Part shown: positions 8,832 through 17,914 of the stretch, piece by piece
Layout of the letters: each line of letters begins with the position of its first letter
How positions within the stretch are numbered: the stretch's first letter is position 1
DNA from: Bacillus xiamenensis
Lineage (GTDB): Bacteria > Bacillota > Bacilli > Bacillales > Bacillaceae
Length of the DNA stretch: 36,072 nucleotides
Assembly: GCF_000300535.1 (NCBI RefSeq)
Contig: NZ_AMSH01000032.1
Location: 1 to 36,072, forward strand
Direction: 5' to 3'
The notes under the pieces: model-generated
Databases searched by the model: none
What the model was told of the DNA's origin: nothing
Seen by the model: only the letters and a program-made list of their open reading frames with translations
Translations under genes and position numbers: made by a program

Positions 8832-10823
8832 CTATTCCACTTTAAATTTGCTGATCAAATCTCGTAATTCTTCTGCCATAGATGAGAGTGTGGCAGAAGA
8901 TGAGCTGATTTCTTCCATTGATGCCAGTTGTTCTTCAGCTGAAGCAGCAATGTCTTGAATATTTGCGGAGCTTTCACGTGATACGTCTGCAATCTCACGG
9001 ACAGCTTCTGAAACATGAGCAGAGCCTTTTGACAGCTTGACAACCGTTTCGTTCATTGTTTGGAGCTTATCTGAAATTTCTTTGGTCATGTCGAAAATGT
9101 TGTGGAAGCTCACTTTCGTTTGTTCAGTGAAGCTTAAGCCTGATTGAACTTCTTGATTCACTGCTGTGAATACTTCCTGTGATACATCAATATCTTGAAC
9201 GATTTCATTAATTAAATGCTCAATTTCTTTCGCTGAATTGGACGATTGAACAGCAAGTTTTCTTACTTCTTCTGCTACAACGGAGAAGCCTCGACCGGAT
9301 TCTCCAGCTCTCGCTGCTTCAATCGCTGCATTTAGCGCCAGTAAATTCGTTTGATCGGCAATGCCATTGATGACACCGAGAATTTGGGTAATGTCTTTTG
9401 ATTTACTTTCGAGTGCACTGATGACATGCTCTGCTTTTTTCACTGATTGATCAATCACGTTCATTTGGGAAGCTGTTTTTTCAACCAGCTGGCCGCCTTC
9501 CCCTGCAATCTCTGTTGATTTGATTGATGAAGCGGTAATGGATTCAGCCGCTTCATTCATATGCTGAAGGCCTCGGTTCATTTCCTCTAATTCGTCTGAG
9601 CTTGATTCCACTTTATCATTCTGGCTTTCATTCCCACTGGAGAATTGTTCAATGGCTAATGTAATATGCTCAGTTGCTTTACTTGTTTGTCCTGCGCTGG
9701 CGGTCAGTTCTTCTGATGACGAAGCGACATTTTCGACAGAAGTTTGAACAGCACCAATGAGGGATCTTAATGAGTCAATCATCGCATTAAAGCCTTTACC
9801 AACTTGTCCAATTTCATCATCTGATTGAATCTGAAGTTTATCACGCAAATCACCATTGCTGACCTTTTTGGAGAAGCTGGCAAGATTGGATAATCTTTTT
9901 GAAATAGAGCGGACGATAAAGAAGATGAGGATTCCTGCTACAATCAGTGTCACACTGAACACGATAATGGCTGTATTAAAAACAGGCTTTGCTGCATCTT
10001 CTACTTCTGATACGAGCATTGTTCCGCCGATTTTCCATCCGGTTAATTCATTGGTCACATACGCAACCTTTTTATCTGTTCCTTTGAGTGTGTAACTGCC
10101 GCTTCCTTCTTTGTTTTTAAATATGATGTTCGCCAGATTTTCATTGACTTGACTTCCTGGCTTTTGGGTTGGATCTGCTAGGACCGTTTTATCCTTCTCC
10201 ATCATGAAGGCATAGCCTTTTTGTCCAATTTTGATTTCTTTTAATTTTTGAAGCAGGCTGTCAATTTCCATATCAAGACCAATGACACCTGAGCCATCTT
10301 TCATTTTTTGGGCAATGGTGATGACCATTTTGCCTGTGGATGCTGCTACGTAAGGCTTAGTGATGATTTGTTTACCATTTTCAGCACTCATTGCCTCTTG
10401 ATACCATGGACGCTTTCTTGGGTCATAGCCATCAGGCATTTTTTGGACTGGGTATTGCATGAACAAGCCCTTTTCAGAACCTGCATAGAAAGCAGATACG
10501 TCTTTGTTATTAATTTTTCCATATTGCTGCAATTCTTTAATGGTAGCTTTTCTATTTTTTTCTTGAAGATCAGAAGCCTTGAGAGTATCTGCAAACAGTG
10601 TCACAGCCTCTGCTTTGTTTCCAATATTCTCATTGATTAAGGTATCAAATGCATTGACCTGGCTCATGGCACTTCCCATAATCTGATTGTCCAGCTCTGT
10701 CTTTGATGTGAAAAACGCACTAATTGTCAGTGCAGCAGTTGGCAGTATGAGGACGACCAAAAACGCAATAATTAACTTTTTAGAAATGGATGGTTTTTGA
10801 AACCATTGGATCATTTTCCCCAT
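8832..10823 (-). CDS. Methyl-accepting chemotaxis protein 3 (dCache, amino-acid motif present)
   Basis: A 663-residue chemoreceptor. Its dCache domain has the full pattern typical of amino-acid sensors: a tyrosine and arginine before PWY ([14 protein letters not shown]), a later tyrosine (ITKPYVAAS) and an aspartate in GVIGLDMEI. An amino-acid ligand is therefore likely, though which one is unknown. HAMP ([11 protein letters not shown] to [10 protein letters not shown]) and the MCP tip follow. By order it is the TlpA equivalent. The start ATG 10823 has AAGGGGG nine bases upstream. A sigma-D-like promoter lies at 10856-10880. Confidence 0.93.
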   Translation of the reverse strand: MGKMIQWFQKPSISKKLIIAFLVVLILPTAALTISAFFTSKTELDNQIMGSAMSQVNAFDTLINENIGNKAEAVTLFADTLKASDLQEKNRKATIKELQQYGKINNKDVSAFYAGSEKGLFMQYPVQKMPDGYDPRKRPWYQEAMSAENGKQIITKPYVAASTGKMVITIAQKMKDGSGVIGLDMEIDSLLQKLKEIKIGQKGYAFMMEKDKTVLADPTQKPGSQVNENLANIIFKNKEGSGSYTLKGTDKKVAYVTNELTGWKIGGTMLVSEVEDAAKPVFNTAIIVFSVTLIVAGILIFFIVRSISKRLSNLASFSKKVSNGDLRDKLQIQSDDEIGQVGKGFNAMIDSLRSLIGAVQTSVENVASSSEELTASAGQTSKATEHITLAIEQFSSGNESQNDKVESSSDELEEMNRGLQHMNEAAESITASSIKSTEIAGEGGQLVEKTASQMNVIDQSVKKAEHVISALESKSKDITQILGVINGIADQTNLLALNAAIEAARAGESGRGFSVVAEEVRKLAVQSSNSAKEIEHLINEIVQDIDVSQEVFTAVNQEVQSGLSFTEQTKVSFHNIFDMTKEISDKLQTMNETVVKLSKGSAHVSEAVREIADVSRESSANIQDIAASAEEQLASMEEISSSSATLSSMAEELRDLISKFKVE

Positions 10824-10855
10824 TTTCTCTTTCCCCCTTTAATTCTCTAAAGTTA

Positions 10856-10880
10856 TTATCGGATAAAAGGTTTATTTTTA
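10856..10880 (-). promoter_or_regulatory. Sigma-D-like promoter of chemoreceptor 3
   Basis: Minus strand: TCCGATAA as -10 (10856-10863), with TAAA 13 bases upstream (10877-10880). The -10 is strong but the spacing is two bases short of ideal, so the exact -35 is uncertain. Confidence 0.65.
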
Positions 10881-10911
10881 GAGACTGGAAATGACAATTA
10901 AAAATAAAAAA

Positions 10912-10935
10912 AATACCCAGACAATTCTGGATATT
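10912..10935 (-). terminator. Terminator after the chemoreceptor 4 region
   Basis: AATA-C-CCAGA pairs with TCTGG-A-TATT with one mismatch and a four-base loop. The minus-strand tail is T-rich. Confidence 0.75.
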
Positions 10936-10948
10936 TTTTCATCTTTTT

Positions 10949-11083
10949 TTAATTAATTTTAAATTGACTTGTCAGCTCTTTTAGTTCCTCTGCCATATTG
11001 GCAAGTGTCACAGAAGATGACGTAATTTCTTCCATTGATGCCAGCTGCTGTTCAGCAGATGCAGAAATGTATTCACCTTTTTA
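10949..11083 (-). pseudogene. Detached original 3' end of chemoreceptor 4
   Basis: In frame with chemoreceptor 4 but separated from it by two consecutive TAA stops (11084-11086 and 11081-11083). This stretch encodes a second copy of [17 protein letters not shown] and the tail AEELKELTSQFKIN, which matches the ends of the neighbouring receptors (for example [12 protein letters not shown]). There is no start codon or clear ribosome site, so it is not expected to be made as a separate protein. Confidence 0.8.
10981..11062. repeat. 82-base direct repeat, copy A
   Basis: Identical over 82 bases to 11089-11170. The offset is 108 bases (36 codons), so the frame is kept. Perfect identity including third codon positions indicates a recent duplication or gene-conversion event. 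Confidence 0.95.
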
Positions 11084-13048
11084 TTATATTAGTTCCTCTG
11101 CCATATTGGCAAGTGTCACAGAAGATGACGTAATTTCTTCCATTGATGCCAGCTGCTGTTCAGCAGATGCCGCAATGTCTTGAATGTTTGCTGCACTTTC
11201 TCTTGAGACTTGACGCATCTCCTGCATGGCTTGTGAGACAAGCTTTGAACCGCTTGATAAATCAATCGCTGTATCATTTAATTGAGTCAGCTTTTTCGAC
11301 ATACCTTCTGCCGCCTCATAAATGTTCTGGAAGCTTTCTTTTGCTTCTTCTGTCATGCCGAGTCCTGCATTTACTTCTCGATTGACAGCTTTGAACATAT
11401 CTTGAGATTTAGCAATTTCTAACACAATTTCTTGGATCAGCTTTTCAATTTCTTTCGCTGAATCTGCGGATTGGACGGCTAGTTTTCTGACTTCCTCCGC
11501 TACGACAGAGAAGCCTCGTCCTGATTCACCTGCTCTTGCTGCTTCAATGGCTGCATTTAGTGCAAGTAAATTCGTTTGATCTGCGATTCCGTTAATGACA
11601 TTTAAAATACTCGTAATATCTTTAGACTTGTATTCTAATTCTTTCATGACTTGTTCTGCTTCTTGCACAGATGTATCAATATGTTTCATTTGATTGGCTG
11701 TGCTTTCAACGATACGTCCGCCTTGTCCAGCAGCCTCTGTCGATTGAACCGAGACAGCAGCAACTTCAGATGAAGTATGTGACATTCCCTGTAATCCTTC
11801 ATTCATTTGCACAAGCTGATTCGTACTAGATTCGACTTTCTCGTTTTGTGCTTCATTTCCATTTGAGAATTGTTCAATCGACATCGTGATATGTTCTGTT
11901 GCTTGACTCGTCTGGCTGGCACTTGCAGTCAGCTCCTCTGAAGCCGAAGCCACATTGTCGACAGATTGCTGGACAGCTCGAATGACTTCACGAAGGGATT
12001 CACTCATTTTGCTAAAGCTTCTTGTCAAATCCCCTATTTCATCCTTCGATTTGGTTTCAAGGGTTTCTGTTAAATCCCCTTCACTCACTTTATTTGAGAA
12101 ATGAACAAGCTTTCTCAGTCCAATGGTAATCGACCGAACGATGAAGAAGATTGCGATGCCGCCAAGAATAAATGAAGAAATTAAAAGAATAATGGCAGAA
12201 TTCCAAACTGGCTGTGCTGCTTCTTCTGCTTCCGATACAAACATCGTTCCAGCGATTTTCCAGCCTGTTAAATCATTCGTCACAAAAACGAGACGCTTCT
12301 GTTCTCCTTTATTCTCATAAGTTGCTGTTCCTTCTTTGCCGCCGTAAAGGATAGATGAAATATTACCTGTGACCTTAGAGCCTGATTTTATTTCTGGATG
12401 GGCCACAATTTGTTTGTTTTTATTTGCAATAATGGGATAGCCTTCTCGTCCAATTTTAATGTCTTTGATTTTATCGACAATATCCTGCACATCAATATCA
12501 ATCCCAATTACACCTGACCCGTCCTTCAGACGTTGAGCGATTGTCACGACCATGCCTTCGGTTGTGGCAGAGACGTATGGATTGGTGATAACAGGCTCAC
12601 CGTTTTCGTCCTTCATCGCAGCTTTATACCAGTCGCGTGTCGTTGGGTCATAGCCTTTTGGCATATCTACTTTAGGAAACTGAATGAAGTCGCCTTTTTT
12701 ACTTGCTGCATAAAATCCAACCACATCATCTTCATTGATTTTGCTATATATCTCAAAATGCTCTGAAAGTTCATGCTGGTTATTCTTTTTGAAATCGGCA
12801 GCAGTGGATGCTTCGGTAAACAGTTTTACTGCATTTTCTTTGTTCAAAAGCTTTTGCTCGATCATGTCATTCAACTCATTGACTCTTGCCTTTGCGCCAT
12901 ACATGATTTCATCATCTAATTTTTGCTTGGCAATTTGATATGAAATCGTACTGAGTATAATGATCGGCAGGACGAGAACAAGTGTGAATGAGATAATCAA
13001 TCTCTTTGAAATCGATGGTTTTTTCAACCATTTTATTGCACTTTTCAT
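11084..13048 (-). CDS. Methyl-accepting chemotaxis protein 4 (dCache), C-terminus truncated by a duplication
   Basis: A 654-residue chemoreceptor with membrane helix, dCache sensor, second helix, HAMP ([11 protein letters not shown] to [10 protein letters not shown]) and the full MCP tip. The sensor keeps the amino-acid motif: [14 protein letters not shown], a later tyrosine (ITNPYVSAT) and aspartate in GVIGIDIDV. By order it corresponds to McpB, the asparagine receptor of B. subtilis. The protein now ends MAEELI, about nine residues short of its siblings, because an 82-base repeat with two stops interrupts the end. The adaptation and kinase-contact regions are intact, so function is probably retained. 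The start ATG 13048 has AGGAGG eight bases upstream. Confidence 0.92.
   Translation of the reverse strand: MKSAIKWLKKPSISKRLIISFTLVLVLPIIILSTISYQIAKQKLDDEIMYGAKARVNELNDMIEQKLLNKENAVKLFTEASTAADFKKNNQHELSEHFEIYSKINEDDVVGFYAASKKGDFIQFPKVDMPKGYDPTTRDWYKAAMKDENGEPVITNPYVSATTEGMVVTIAQRLKDGSGVIGIDIDVQDIVDKIKDIKIGREGYPIIANKNKQIVAHPEIKSGSKVTGNISSILYGGKEGTATYENKGEQKRLVFVTNDLTGWKIAGTMFVSEAEEAAQPVWNSAIILLISSFILGGIAIFFIVRSITIGLRKLVHFSNKVSEGDLTETLETKSKDEIGDLTRSFSKMSESLREVIRAVQQSVDNVASASEELTASASQTSQATEHITMSIEQFSNGNEAQNEKVESSTNQLVQMNEGLQGMSHTSSEVAAVSVQSTEAAGQGGRIVESTANQMKHIDTSVQEAEQVMKELEYKSKDITSILNVINGIADQTNLLALNAAIEAARAGESGRGFSVVAEEVRKLAVQSADSAKEIEKLIQEIVLEIAKSQDMFKAVNREVNAGLGMTEEAKESFQNIYEAAEGMSKKLTQLNDTAIDLSSGSKLVSQAMQEMRQVSRESAANIQDIAASAEQQLASMEEITSSSVTLANMAEELI
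11089..11170. repeat. 82-base direct repeat, copy B
   Basis: The upstream partner of 10981-11062, inside the present 3' end of chemoreceptor 4. The 26 bases between the copies carry two in-frame stop codons on the minus strand. Confidence 0.95.
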
Positions 13049-13072
13049 GATTTTCCTCCTTTTAAGCGTTAC

Positions 13073-13204
13073 ATTTTATATCGGACATCTTTATATTATT
13101 TTCATGTTTTTCAAATAAAAAGGATGCTTTTTTGTTTATTTTCACAAATTGATTCCTTGCCCAAGCATCCCGCATACGCTAATACAAAAGGGGGCGCTTT
13201 TCAT
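13073..13204 (+). promoter_or_regulatory. Upstream region of tgl with a sigma-K-like -10
   Basis: CATACGCTA at 13173-13181 fits the sigma-K -10 pattern CATAnnnTA, and tgl of B. subtilis is a late mother-cell gene. No convincing AC-type -35 was found at the expected distance, so this is tentative. The divergent sigma-D promoter of chemoreceptor 4 lies in the same gap. Confidence 0.35.
13078..13103 (-). promoter_or_regulatory. Sigma-D promoter of chemoreceptor 4
   Basis: Minus strand: GAAA (13100-13103), 14-base spacer, TCCGATAT (13078-13085). One mismatch in each box against TAAA and GCCGATAT. Confidence 0.78.
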
Positions 13205-13945
13205 ATGATTATCCTTTCAGGACAGCCAGTGACAAATGAGCAGCTGGCATCGTTTCAGCTAGAGGGTCAAAAACGGATCATCTTGATGCAGTTACAATCC
13301 TCAAATGATACGTTCCGCTATAGGCAAGCATCTGATTTGTTATTTGAGGTGACTTTAAGATCGAACATTATGAATGCAGCTAGAGATCTGAATAAAAGCG
13401 GTGCCTCATTTGCGATCTTTCAAAGGTCTCGTGCAAATGACGCATTTTGGCGGGTATCAGAGGCAGGCGCATTAGAACTGCGCTATCAAGTCGAACCATC
13501 TACAGGGATTAAAGACATTTTTGAAAACGGCTCAAAGTATGCCTTTGAATGTGCAACGGCGATTGTCATTGTGTTTTATATGGGGGTGCTGCAAACAGTA
13601 GGAGACGAGAAATTCAATCGAAGGCTTCGGAGTTTAACACTGTATGACTGGCACTATGATACATTGTCGATTTATACAGAGCGTGGAAATGACTTTATTT
13701 ATGGGGACTGTTTATATTTCGAGAATCCGGAGTTTAGTTATCAGCAGTCCCAGTGGCGCGGTGAAAACGTCATTTACTTAGGAGAAGATCAATATTACGG
13801 ACATGGACTTGGGATTTTAACAGCAGCCGAAATTATCGACAAATTAAATAGCAGAAGGCGGCCAGGTGCTGTTCAGTCCGCTTATTTATTGCCGCAGACC
13901 ACCAGGATGGATGTCATTTATCTCAGGCAAATGTTTGGCAGCTAA
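13205..13945 (+). CDS. tgl: Protein-glutamine gamma-glutamyltransferase (spore transglutaminase)
   Basis: Cross-links spore-coat proteins through glutamyl-lysine bonds during late sporulation in the mother cell. The protein has 246 residues, almost exactly the length of B. subtilis Tgl, and Cys116 in KYAFECATA is at the position of the known catalytic cysteine. The ATG at 13205 has AAGGGGG nine bases upstream; the longer open frame from 13124 would overlap promoter sequence. It stands alone between the chemoreceptor cluster and a convergent operon, ending in a strong shared terminator. Confidence 0.95.
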   Translation: MIILSGQPVTNEQLASFQLEGQKRIILMQLQSSNDTFRYRQASDLLFEVTLRSNIMNAARDLNKSGASFAIFQRSRANDAFWRVSEAGALELRYQVEPSTGIKDIFENGSKYAFECATAIVIVFYMGVLQTVGDEKFNRRLRSLTLYDWHYDTLSIYTERGNDFIYGDCLYFENPEFSYQQSQWRGENVIYLGEDQYYGHGLGILTAAEIIDKLNSRRRPGAVQSAYLLPQTTRMDVIYLRQMFGS

Positions 13946-13946
13946 A

Positions 13947-13984
13947 AAAGGCCTCTTGTCTATAGGTTATGACAAGGGGCCTTT
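13947..13984. terminator. Bidirectional terminator between tgl and the facing small gene
   Basis: AAAGGCCTCTTGTC at 13947-13960 pairs with GACAAGGGGCCTTT at 13971-13984 (one mismatch). A-runs and T-runs flank it. The stop codon of the facing gene (13967-13969) lies in the loop. Confidence 0.85.
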
Positions 13985-14215
13985 ATATGCTTTACGTTTG
14001 CGATAGTCTGGAAGCGTGCCAAGCATTGTGTTCACAAGGATTTCCATTTCCTCTAAATCGTTTCTTGTGACCGGAGGATCGTGCTTGCTCCATTTCACGT
14101 AACGAACGAAATAGTAATGGCGAATGGGGGTAAGGACGGCTGGAGAGTGCGGAAAATCATCAAATAGACATTCGATTTGTCCTTTTTTTCGGTATGAATG
14201 GTTTAAGATTTCCAC
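13967..14215 (-). CDS. Small conserved hypothetical protein (82 residues)
   Basis: An 82-residue soluble, charged protein without membrane segment or known motif; notable stretches are PIRHYYFVRYVKWSKHD and MLGTLPDYRKRKAYKG. It starts with GTG at 14215 behind a G-rich GGGGGTGTGATAG stretch and follows the nitronate monooxygenase-type gene by 23 bases, so it is probably the last gene of that operon. In B. subtilis a small gene, yuzH, sits next to tgl, and this may be its counterpart, but I cannot confirm the match. Its stop codon lies in a terminator loop. Confidence 0.65.
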   Translation of the reverse strand: MEILNHSYRKKGQIECLFDDFPHSPAVLTPIRHYYFVRYVKWSKHDPPVTRNDLEEMEILVNTMLGTLPDYRKRKAYKGPLS

Positions 14216-14238
14216 CCTATCACACCCCCGTCATGAAT

Positions 14239-15270
14239 TTATGTTTGGGTCAGGTCACGCATGATGTCTTCAACAGTTAAAATCGAGTGAATGCGGCCAG
14301 TGCCCTGTCCGGCCCAAAGAGCCATTTGATCAGCGCTTCCTGCAGCGGCTGCCGCTTTTCGCATTGGTGTTGTCCATACATGCTGTACTGGATAGGGAAG
14401 CACCCTCTCCTCATTCAGCCTTTCTGTCTCCATCCACTGATTCACAATGCCTCTTGCCCTTTTGCCAGAAAAAAGCCTTGTAATCGCTGTTTCACTGCCC
14501 TCGGCCTGTAAAATGGCTTTTTTGTACACCTCTGCCGCAGCGCTTTCTTGACTGGCTAAAAAACGTGTGCCTATTTGCACTGCATCCGCTCCAAGCGCTA
14601 GTGCTGCTTTCATACTGGCTCGATCTGTGATACCACCAGCGGCGATCAATGGGACATGACATACTGGTCTAACCTCACAGATCAGATTAAAGAGTCCCTG
14701 CAAAGCATCGCCCTTTGAAGGTAAAAAGGTGCCTCGATGCCCTCCTGCTTCACTTCCCTGAAGGACAATGGCATCCATTCCCTTTTCCTCTAAAAGAAGC
14801 GCTTCTGCTTTTGTTGTCGCCGTTCCAATTAAAAAGATCCCTTTTTGTTTTAAGTGATGAATGGTTTGTTCATTCGGACAGGCAAATGTAAATGAAAGAA
14901 TAGGGACGTTTTCTTCTTGAAGAATGTTGATTTTTTGTTCAAAATCATCCCATAATTCCTCCTCGCTTGGCATCTTATGTGCTTCTGGTAATAGAGGCAG
15001 CCGTTTCTCCCAAAATGACACATCTTCTGCTTTTATGTCTGAAATTGGCTCAGGTACAAACACATTGACTTGAAATGGGCGAGATGTAAGCTGTTTGACC
15101 TGCCTGATTTGCTGCCGCATATGTTCAGGCTGTACATAACCACTTGCTAAGCTGCCAAGACCTCCATATTGTGAAACAGCTGCGGCAAGCTGCGGCGTCA
15201 CGGCTCCTCCTGCCATTGGCGCTTGGATGATCCCATGTTTGATTTGAAGTAAAGCTGTGAATTCCCCCAT
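14239..15270 (-). CDS. Nitronate monooxygenase-type FMN oxidoreductase
   Basis: A 343-residue TIM-barrel flavoprotein of the 2-nitropropane dioxygenase/nitronate monooxygenase family, which oxidises nitronates such as propionate-3-nitronate. Family marks: IIQAPMAGG near the N-terminus, VLQGSEAGGHRG with the catalytic-type histidine, and the phosphate-binding AAGGITDRASMKAAL and ADAVQIGTRFL. The ATG at 15270 follows AGGAGAGGGG and lies 12 bases after the yugU stop, so the two are cotranscribed. It resembles B. subtilis YrpB, which to my memory is elsewhere in that genome, so its presence here is a local difference. Confidence 0.88.
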   Translation of the reverse strand: MGEFTALLQIKHGIIQAPMAGGAVTPQLAAAVSQYGGLGSLASGYVQPEHMRQQIRQVKQLTSRPFQVNVFVPEPISDIKAEDVSFWEKRLPLLPEAHKMPSEEELWDDFEQKINILQEENVPILSFTFACPNEQTIHHLKQKGIFLIGTATTKAEALLLEEKGMDAIVLQGSEAGGHRGTFLPSKGDALQGLFNLICEVRPVCHVPLIAAGGITDRASMKAALALGADAVQIGTRFLASQESAAAEVYKKAILQAEGSETAITRLFSGKRARGIVNQWMETERLNEERVLPYPVQHVWTTPMRKAAAAAGSADQMALWAGQGTGRIHSILTVEDIMRDLTQT

Positions 15271-15282
15271 TTTTCCCCTCTC

Positions 15283-15684
15283 CTACTCGTTTGATGACAC
15301 CTGAACATAAAAGTGGCGATATCTCGGTCCGTCAAACTCACAGAAATAGATTCCCTGCCACGTTCCAAGCACAAGATCACCGTTATGAACAAGAACATGC
15401 TGAGATGCGCCCATATAACTAGCCTTCATGTGTGCTGCTGTATTTCCTTCCATATGACGGTCCTTTGGATGTTCCCATGGAAAGACTTCGTCAAGCCGGC
15501 GCAGCATATCTCGTTTGACATCTGGGTCCGCATTTTCATTAATGGTGATGCCTGCTGTCGTATGTGGACAATAGACAATGACGGTTCCGTTTTGAATACC
15601 TGTTTCCCTCACATACTGATGGACTTCATGGGTCACGTCTATCATGTCATCTCGTCTGTCTGTTTGTAGATTGATTTTTTTCAT
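15283..15684 (-). CDS. yugU: UPF0047 (YjbQ-like) protein YugU
   Basis: A 133-residue single-domain protein of the secondary thiamine-phosphate synthase/UPF0047 family. The conserved [16 protein letters not shown] segment (residues about 49-64) and the near C-terminal [15 protein letters not shown] are diagnostic. Weak thiamine phosphate synthase activity has been reported for family members, but the physiological role is unclear. ATG 15684 is chosen because AAGGAG lies seven bases upstream; the open frame extends 25 codons further without a ribosome site. First gene of a probable three-gene operon. Confidence 0.9.
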   Translation of the reverse strand: MKKINLQTDRRDDMIDVTHEVHQYVRETGIQNGTVIVYCPHTTAGITINENADPDVKRDMLRRLDEVFPWEHPKDRHMEGNTAAHMKASYMGASQHVLVHNGDLVLGTWQGIYFCEFDGPRYRHFYVQVSSNE

Positions 15685-15789
15685 ATGACTGCTCCTTTTT
15701 GTCGTTTCTATAAGACCATACCCTTTTGCTGTGAAACAAATCACGACCAATCGGCACAAATATCCTCACACCTAAAGTTTACCAAGCAA

Positions 15790-15819
15790 AAAAACCTCGT
15801 CAATAGCTCCGAGGTTTTT
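15790..15819 (-). terminator. Terminator after yugS
   Basis: AAAAACCTCG pairs with CGAGGTTTTT around a ten-base loop; the minus strand continues with Ts. It overlaps the yugS stop codon. Confidence 0.88.
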
Positions 15820-17110
15820 AGGAAAAGTGAACCTTTTTTACTTCGATGGTTCGAATATGATGATCTTCTGCATCTATGATTTTAAATTCACAGCCTTCTG
15901 CTTCAATGATATCTCCAATGTCAAAATCGATTTTATGCGTCATCATCCAGCCTGCAATCGTATCGACATCATCATTCTCAATCGCTAAATCCAATAAATC
16001 ATTGACTTCATCAATCAGGGCTTTCCCGTCCATCACATAGTGAAAGTCGCCCTTTTTCACAATATGCGGCGTCTCATCTTGGTCATACTCATCCCGAATT
16101 TCTCCGACAATTTCCTCTAATATGTCTTCTACTGTGACGAGCCCGGCTGTTCCGCCGTATTCATCCACAAGCACTGACATATGAATCCGTTCCTTCTGCA
16201 TCAAAATAAGCAATTCCTGAATGGGTGTACTTTCAATCACACGAATGACAGGACGCATTAAATCTTCAATGGACACCTCTTGATGGAGGAAGCTTGCTTT
16301 AAACACATCTTTGCTATTGATCACACCAATGACATGATCTTTGTCTTCTTTAATCACAGGATAGCGTGTGTACCTTTCGTTTAGCATATAATGCGTCACA
16401 TCTTCTAGCGTCTGCTCAATATCAATGGCTGAGATTTCGGTGCGCGGAATCATGATCTCTCTCGCCACTCGGTTATCAAATTCAAATATTTTATTCACAT
16501 ATTTGTATTCAGATTGGTTAATCTCGCCCTTTTCGTAGCTTTCAGACAGGATCAGACGCAATTCTTCCTCACTGATCGCCACTTCATGTTCTTTGACAGA
16601 ATGAAAACCAAATAATTTCACAATGCCTCGCGCAGCCCCATTTAATGCTTTAATAAACGGGTACATGACTTTATAGAAAAAAATAAGGGGTTTTGCCGTC
16701 ACAAGGCTGACAGCCTCTGCTTTTTGAATGGCAATCGTTTTGGGCGCTAGTTCTCCAACGACGACATGTAAAAACGTAATGATCACAAATGCGATGATAA
16801 ACGATATGATATCTATCAACGCGGAATGAAGCCCTAAATTTTCAAACAGCGGATGCAGGAAATGCTCTACCGTCGGCTCTCCTAACCACCCTAAGCCTAA
16901 TGCCGTGATGGTGATGCCAAGCTGACAGGCAGATAAATATTCATCAAGGTTTGATGTCAGCTTTTGAACATGAATGGCTCGCTTATCACCGCTTTCAATC
17001 AACTGATTGATTTTAGAGCCTCTAATTTTCACAATCGCAAATTCAGTGACAACAAAAAATGCCGTCGCAGCAATGAGTAATAGGACTAAAAATACGTTTA
17101 AAATATACAA
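15818..17110 (-). CDS. yugS: CNNM/CorC-family transporter-like protein YugS (DUF21, CBS pair, CorC_HlyC)
   Basis: A 430-residue protein. An N-terminal DUF21/CNNM membrane domain with about four helices (residues 1-190) is followed by a CBS pair (about 205-330, including MIPRTEISAID and GVINSKDVFKA) and a CorC_HlyC domain (from about 345, VMDGKALIDEVND). The family is often called hemolysin-like, but members such as MpfA act in magnesium efflux. The start is TTG at 17110: in the upstream frame a TAG closes the frame six codons before TTG, and no later methionine fits the membrane domain. The adjacent 5' leader is unusual (see the hairpin at 17116-17138). Confidence 0.9.
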   Translation of the reverse strand: MYILNVFLVLLLIAATAFFVVTEFAIVKIRGSKINQLIESGDKRAIHVQKLTSNLDEYLSACQLGITITALGLGWLGEPTVEHFLHPLFENLGLHSALIDIISFIIAFVIITFLHVVVGELAPKTIAIQKAEAVSLVTAKPLIFFYKVMYPFIKALNGAARGIVKLFGFHSVKEHEVAISEEELRLILSESYEKGEINQSEYKYVNKIFEFDNRVAREIMIPRTEISAIDIEQTLEDVTHYMLNERYTRYPVIKEDKDHVIGVINSKDVFKASFLHQEVSIEDLMRPVIRVIESTPIQELLILMQKERIHMSVLVDEYGGTAGLVTVEDILEEIVGEIRDEYDQDETPHIVKKGDFHYVMDGKALIDEVNDLLDLAIENDDVDTIAGWMMTHKIDFDIGDIIEAEGCEFKIIDAEDHHIRTIEVKKVHFS

Positions 17111-17148
17111 AAAAACCCTTACCTAACACTGGTAAGGGCTCACCTCCT
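17109..17148 (-). promoter_or_regulatory. yugS leader: strong SD, hairpin, U-run, TTG start
   Basis: Read on the minus strand: AGGAGG (17148-17143), four bases, a perfect 8-bp hairpin (CCCTTACC/GGTAAGGG, 17138-17116), five Ts, then TTG (17110-17108). The linear distance from the SD to TTG is 32 bases, far too long, but with the hairpin folded only about nine bases remain. The same hairpin with its U-run also looks like an intrinsic terminator. A weaker SD candidate, AAGGG, lies inside the hairpin. Confidence 0.7.
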
Positions 17149-17158
17149 CTGGCGTCAA

Positions 17159-17842
17159 TTAATCATTACGGCCATTTAGGAAGATCATTACAAACCGAAG
17201 CAATTCAAACAGGGAGACAAGGGCCGCCGCTACGTACGTAAGAGCTGCAGCATTTAATACCTTGTTCACACCTCTTTCTTCACTGCTTCTAATGATTCCT
17301 TCTGAAACAATAATATCTTTTGCACGAGAACTTGCGTTAAACTCGACAGGCAATGTCACTAGCTGAAAGAACACAGCAGCTGAGAACAAAATGATCCCAA
17401 GCCCGATTAAGTTAAGGTTGCCGAGCAAAATTCCACCAAGGAAAAGGAGCGGGGCAACACCAGATGCAAAGTTCACGACAGGGAAGATCTTATGTCTCAA
17501 GACAAGCGCACCATAAGATTCCTGATGCTGCAAGGCATGTCCAACCTCGTGTGATGCAACTGAAATGGCCGAAATCGAATGGCCATAGTACACAGGTTCA
17601 GATAAACGAACCACACGCTGCGTCGGGTCGTAATGATCAGTCAAAGTTCCTCTTACCGGTTCAACAGGTACGTCATATAACCCGTTGCGATCTAAAATAT
17701 ATCGAGCAGTTTCAGCACCTGTTTTCATACTGGCTGCTTCAACCTTTGAATACTTTTCAAAATTATTCTTCACTTTAAATTGTGCCCAAAATGACAATCC
17801 CAATGCGGCAAATGTTAAAAAATAAAAAAACAGCATGCTCAT
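17159..17842 (-). CDS. yugP: Membrane zinc metallopeptidase YugP
   Basis: A 227-residue membrane protein of the neutral zinc metallopeptidase family. The zinc motif HEVGH is at residues 98-102 in SVASHEVGHALQHQ. There is a helix at 3-22 and two or three hydrophobic segments after the active site, with a further one near the C-terminus. The natural substrate is unknown. ATG 17842 has AAGGAAG five bases upstream. It is followed after 48 bases by yugS on the same strand, with a terminator-like hairpin between, so expression of the two may be linked through that hairpin. Confidence 0.9.
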   Translation of the reverse strand: MSMLFFYFLTFAALGLSFWAQFKVKNNFEKYSKVEAASMKTGAETARYILDRNGLYDVPVEPVRGTLTDHYDPTQRVVRLSEPVYYGHSISAISVASHEVGHALQHQESYGALVLRHKIFPVVNFASGVAPLLFLGGILLGNLNLIGLGIILFSAAVFFQLVTLPVEFNASSRAKDIIVSEGIIRSSEERGVNKVLNAAALTYVAAALVSLFELLRFVMIFLNGRND

Positions 17843-17914
17843 CAGCTTCCTTTTTATTTTATATATTTATTTACAATTTTAATGACTTTTATGTAACGTG
17901 TACAGCAAAAAGCA

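Noticed and set aside
10998-11183. 61-residue plus-strand frame with an internal peptide repeat
   Set aside because: It is the antisense of the duplicated 82-base segment of chemoreceptor 4; the repeat is a DNA duplication, not a repeat protein.
4520-13048. Repeated near-identical blocks across the chemoreceptor genes as a mobile or CRISPR-like array
   Set aside because: The repeats are the conserved MCP signalling domains of four full genes, with divergent sensor domains.
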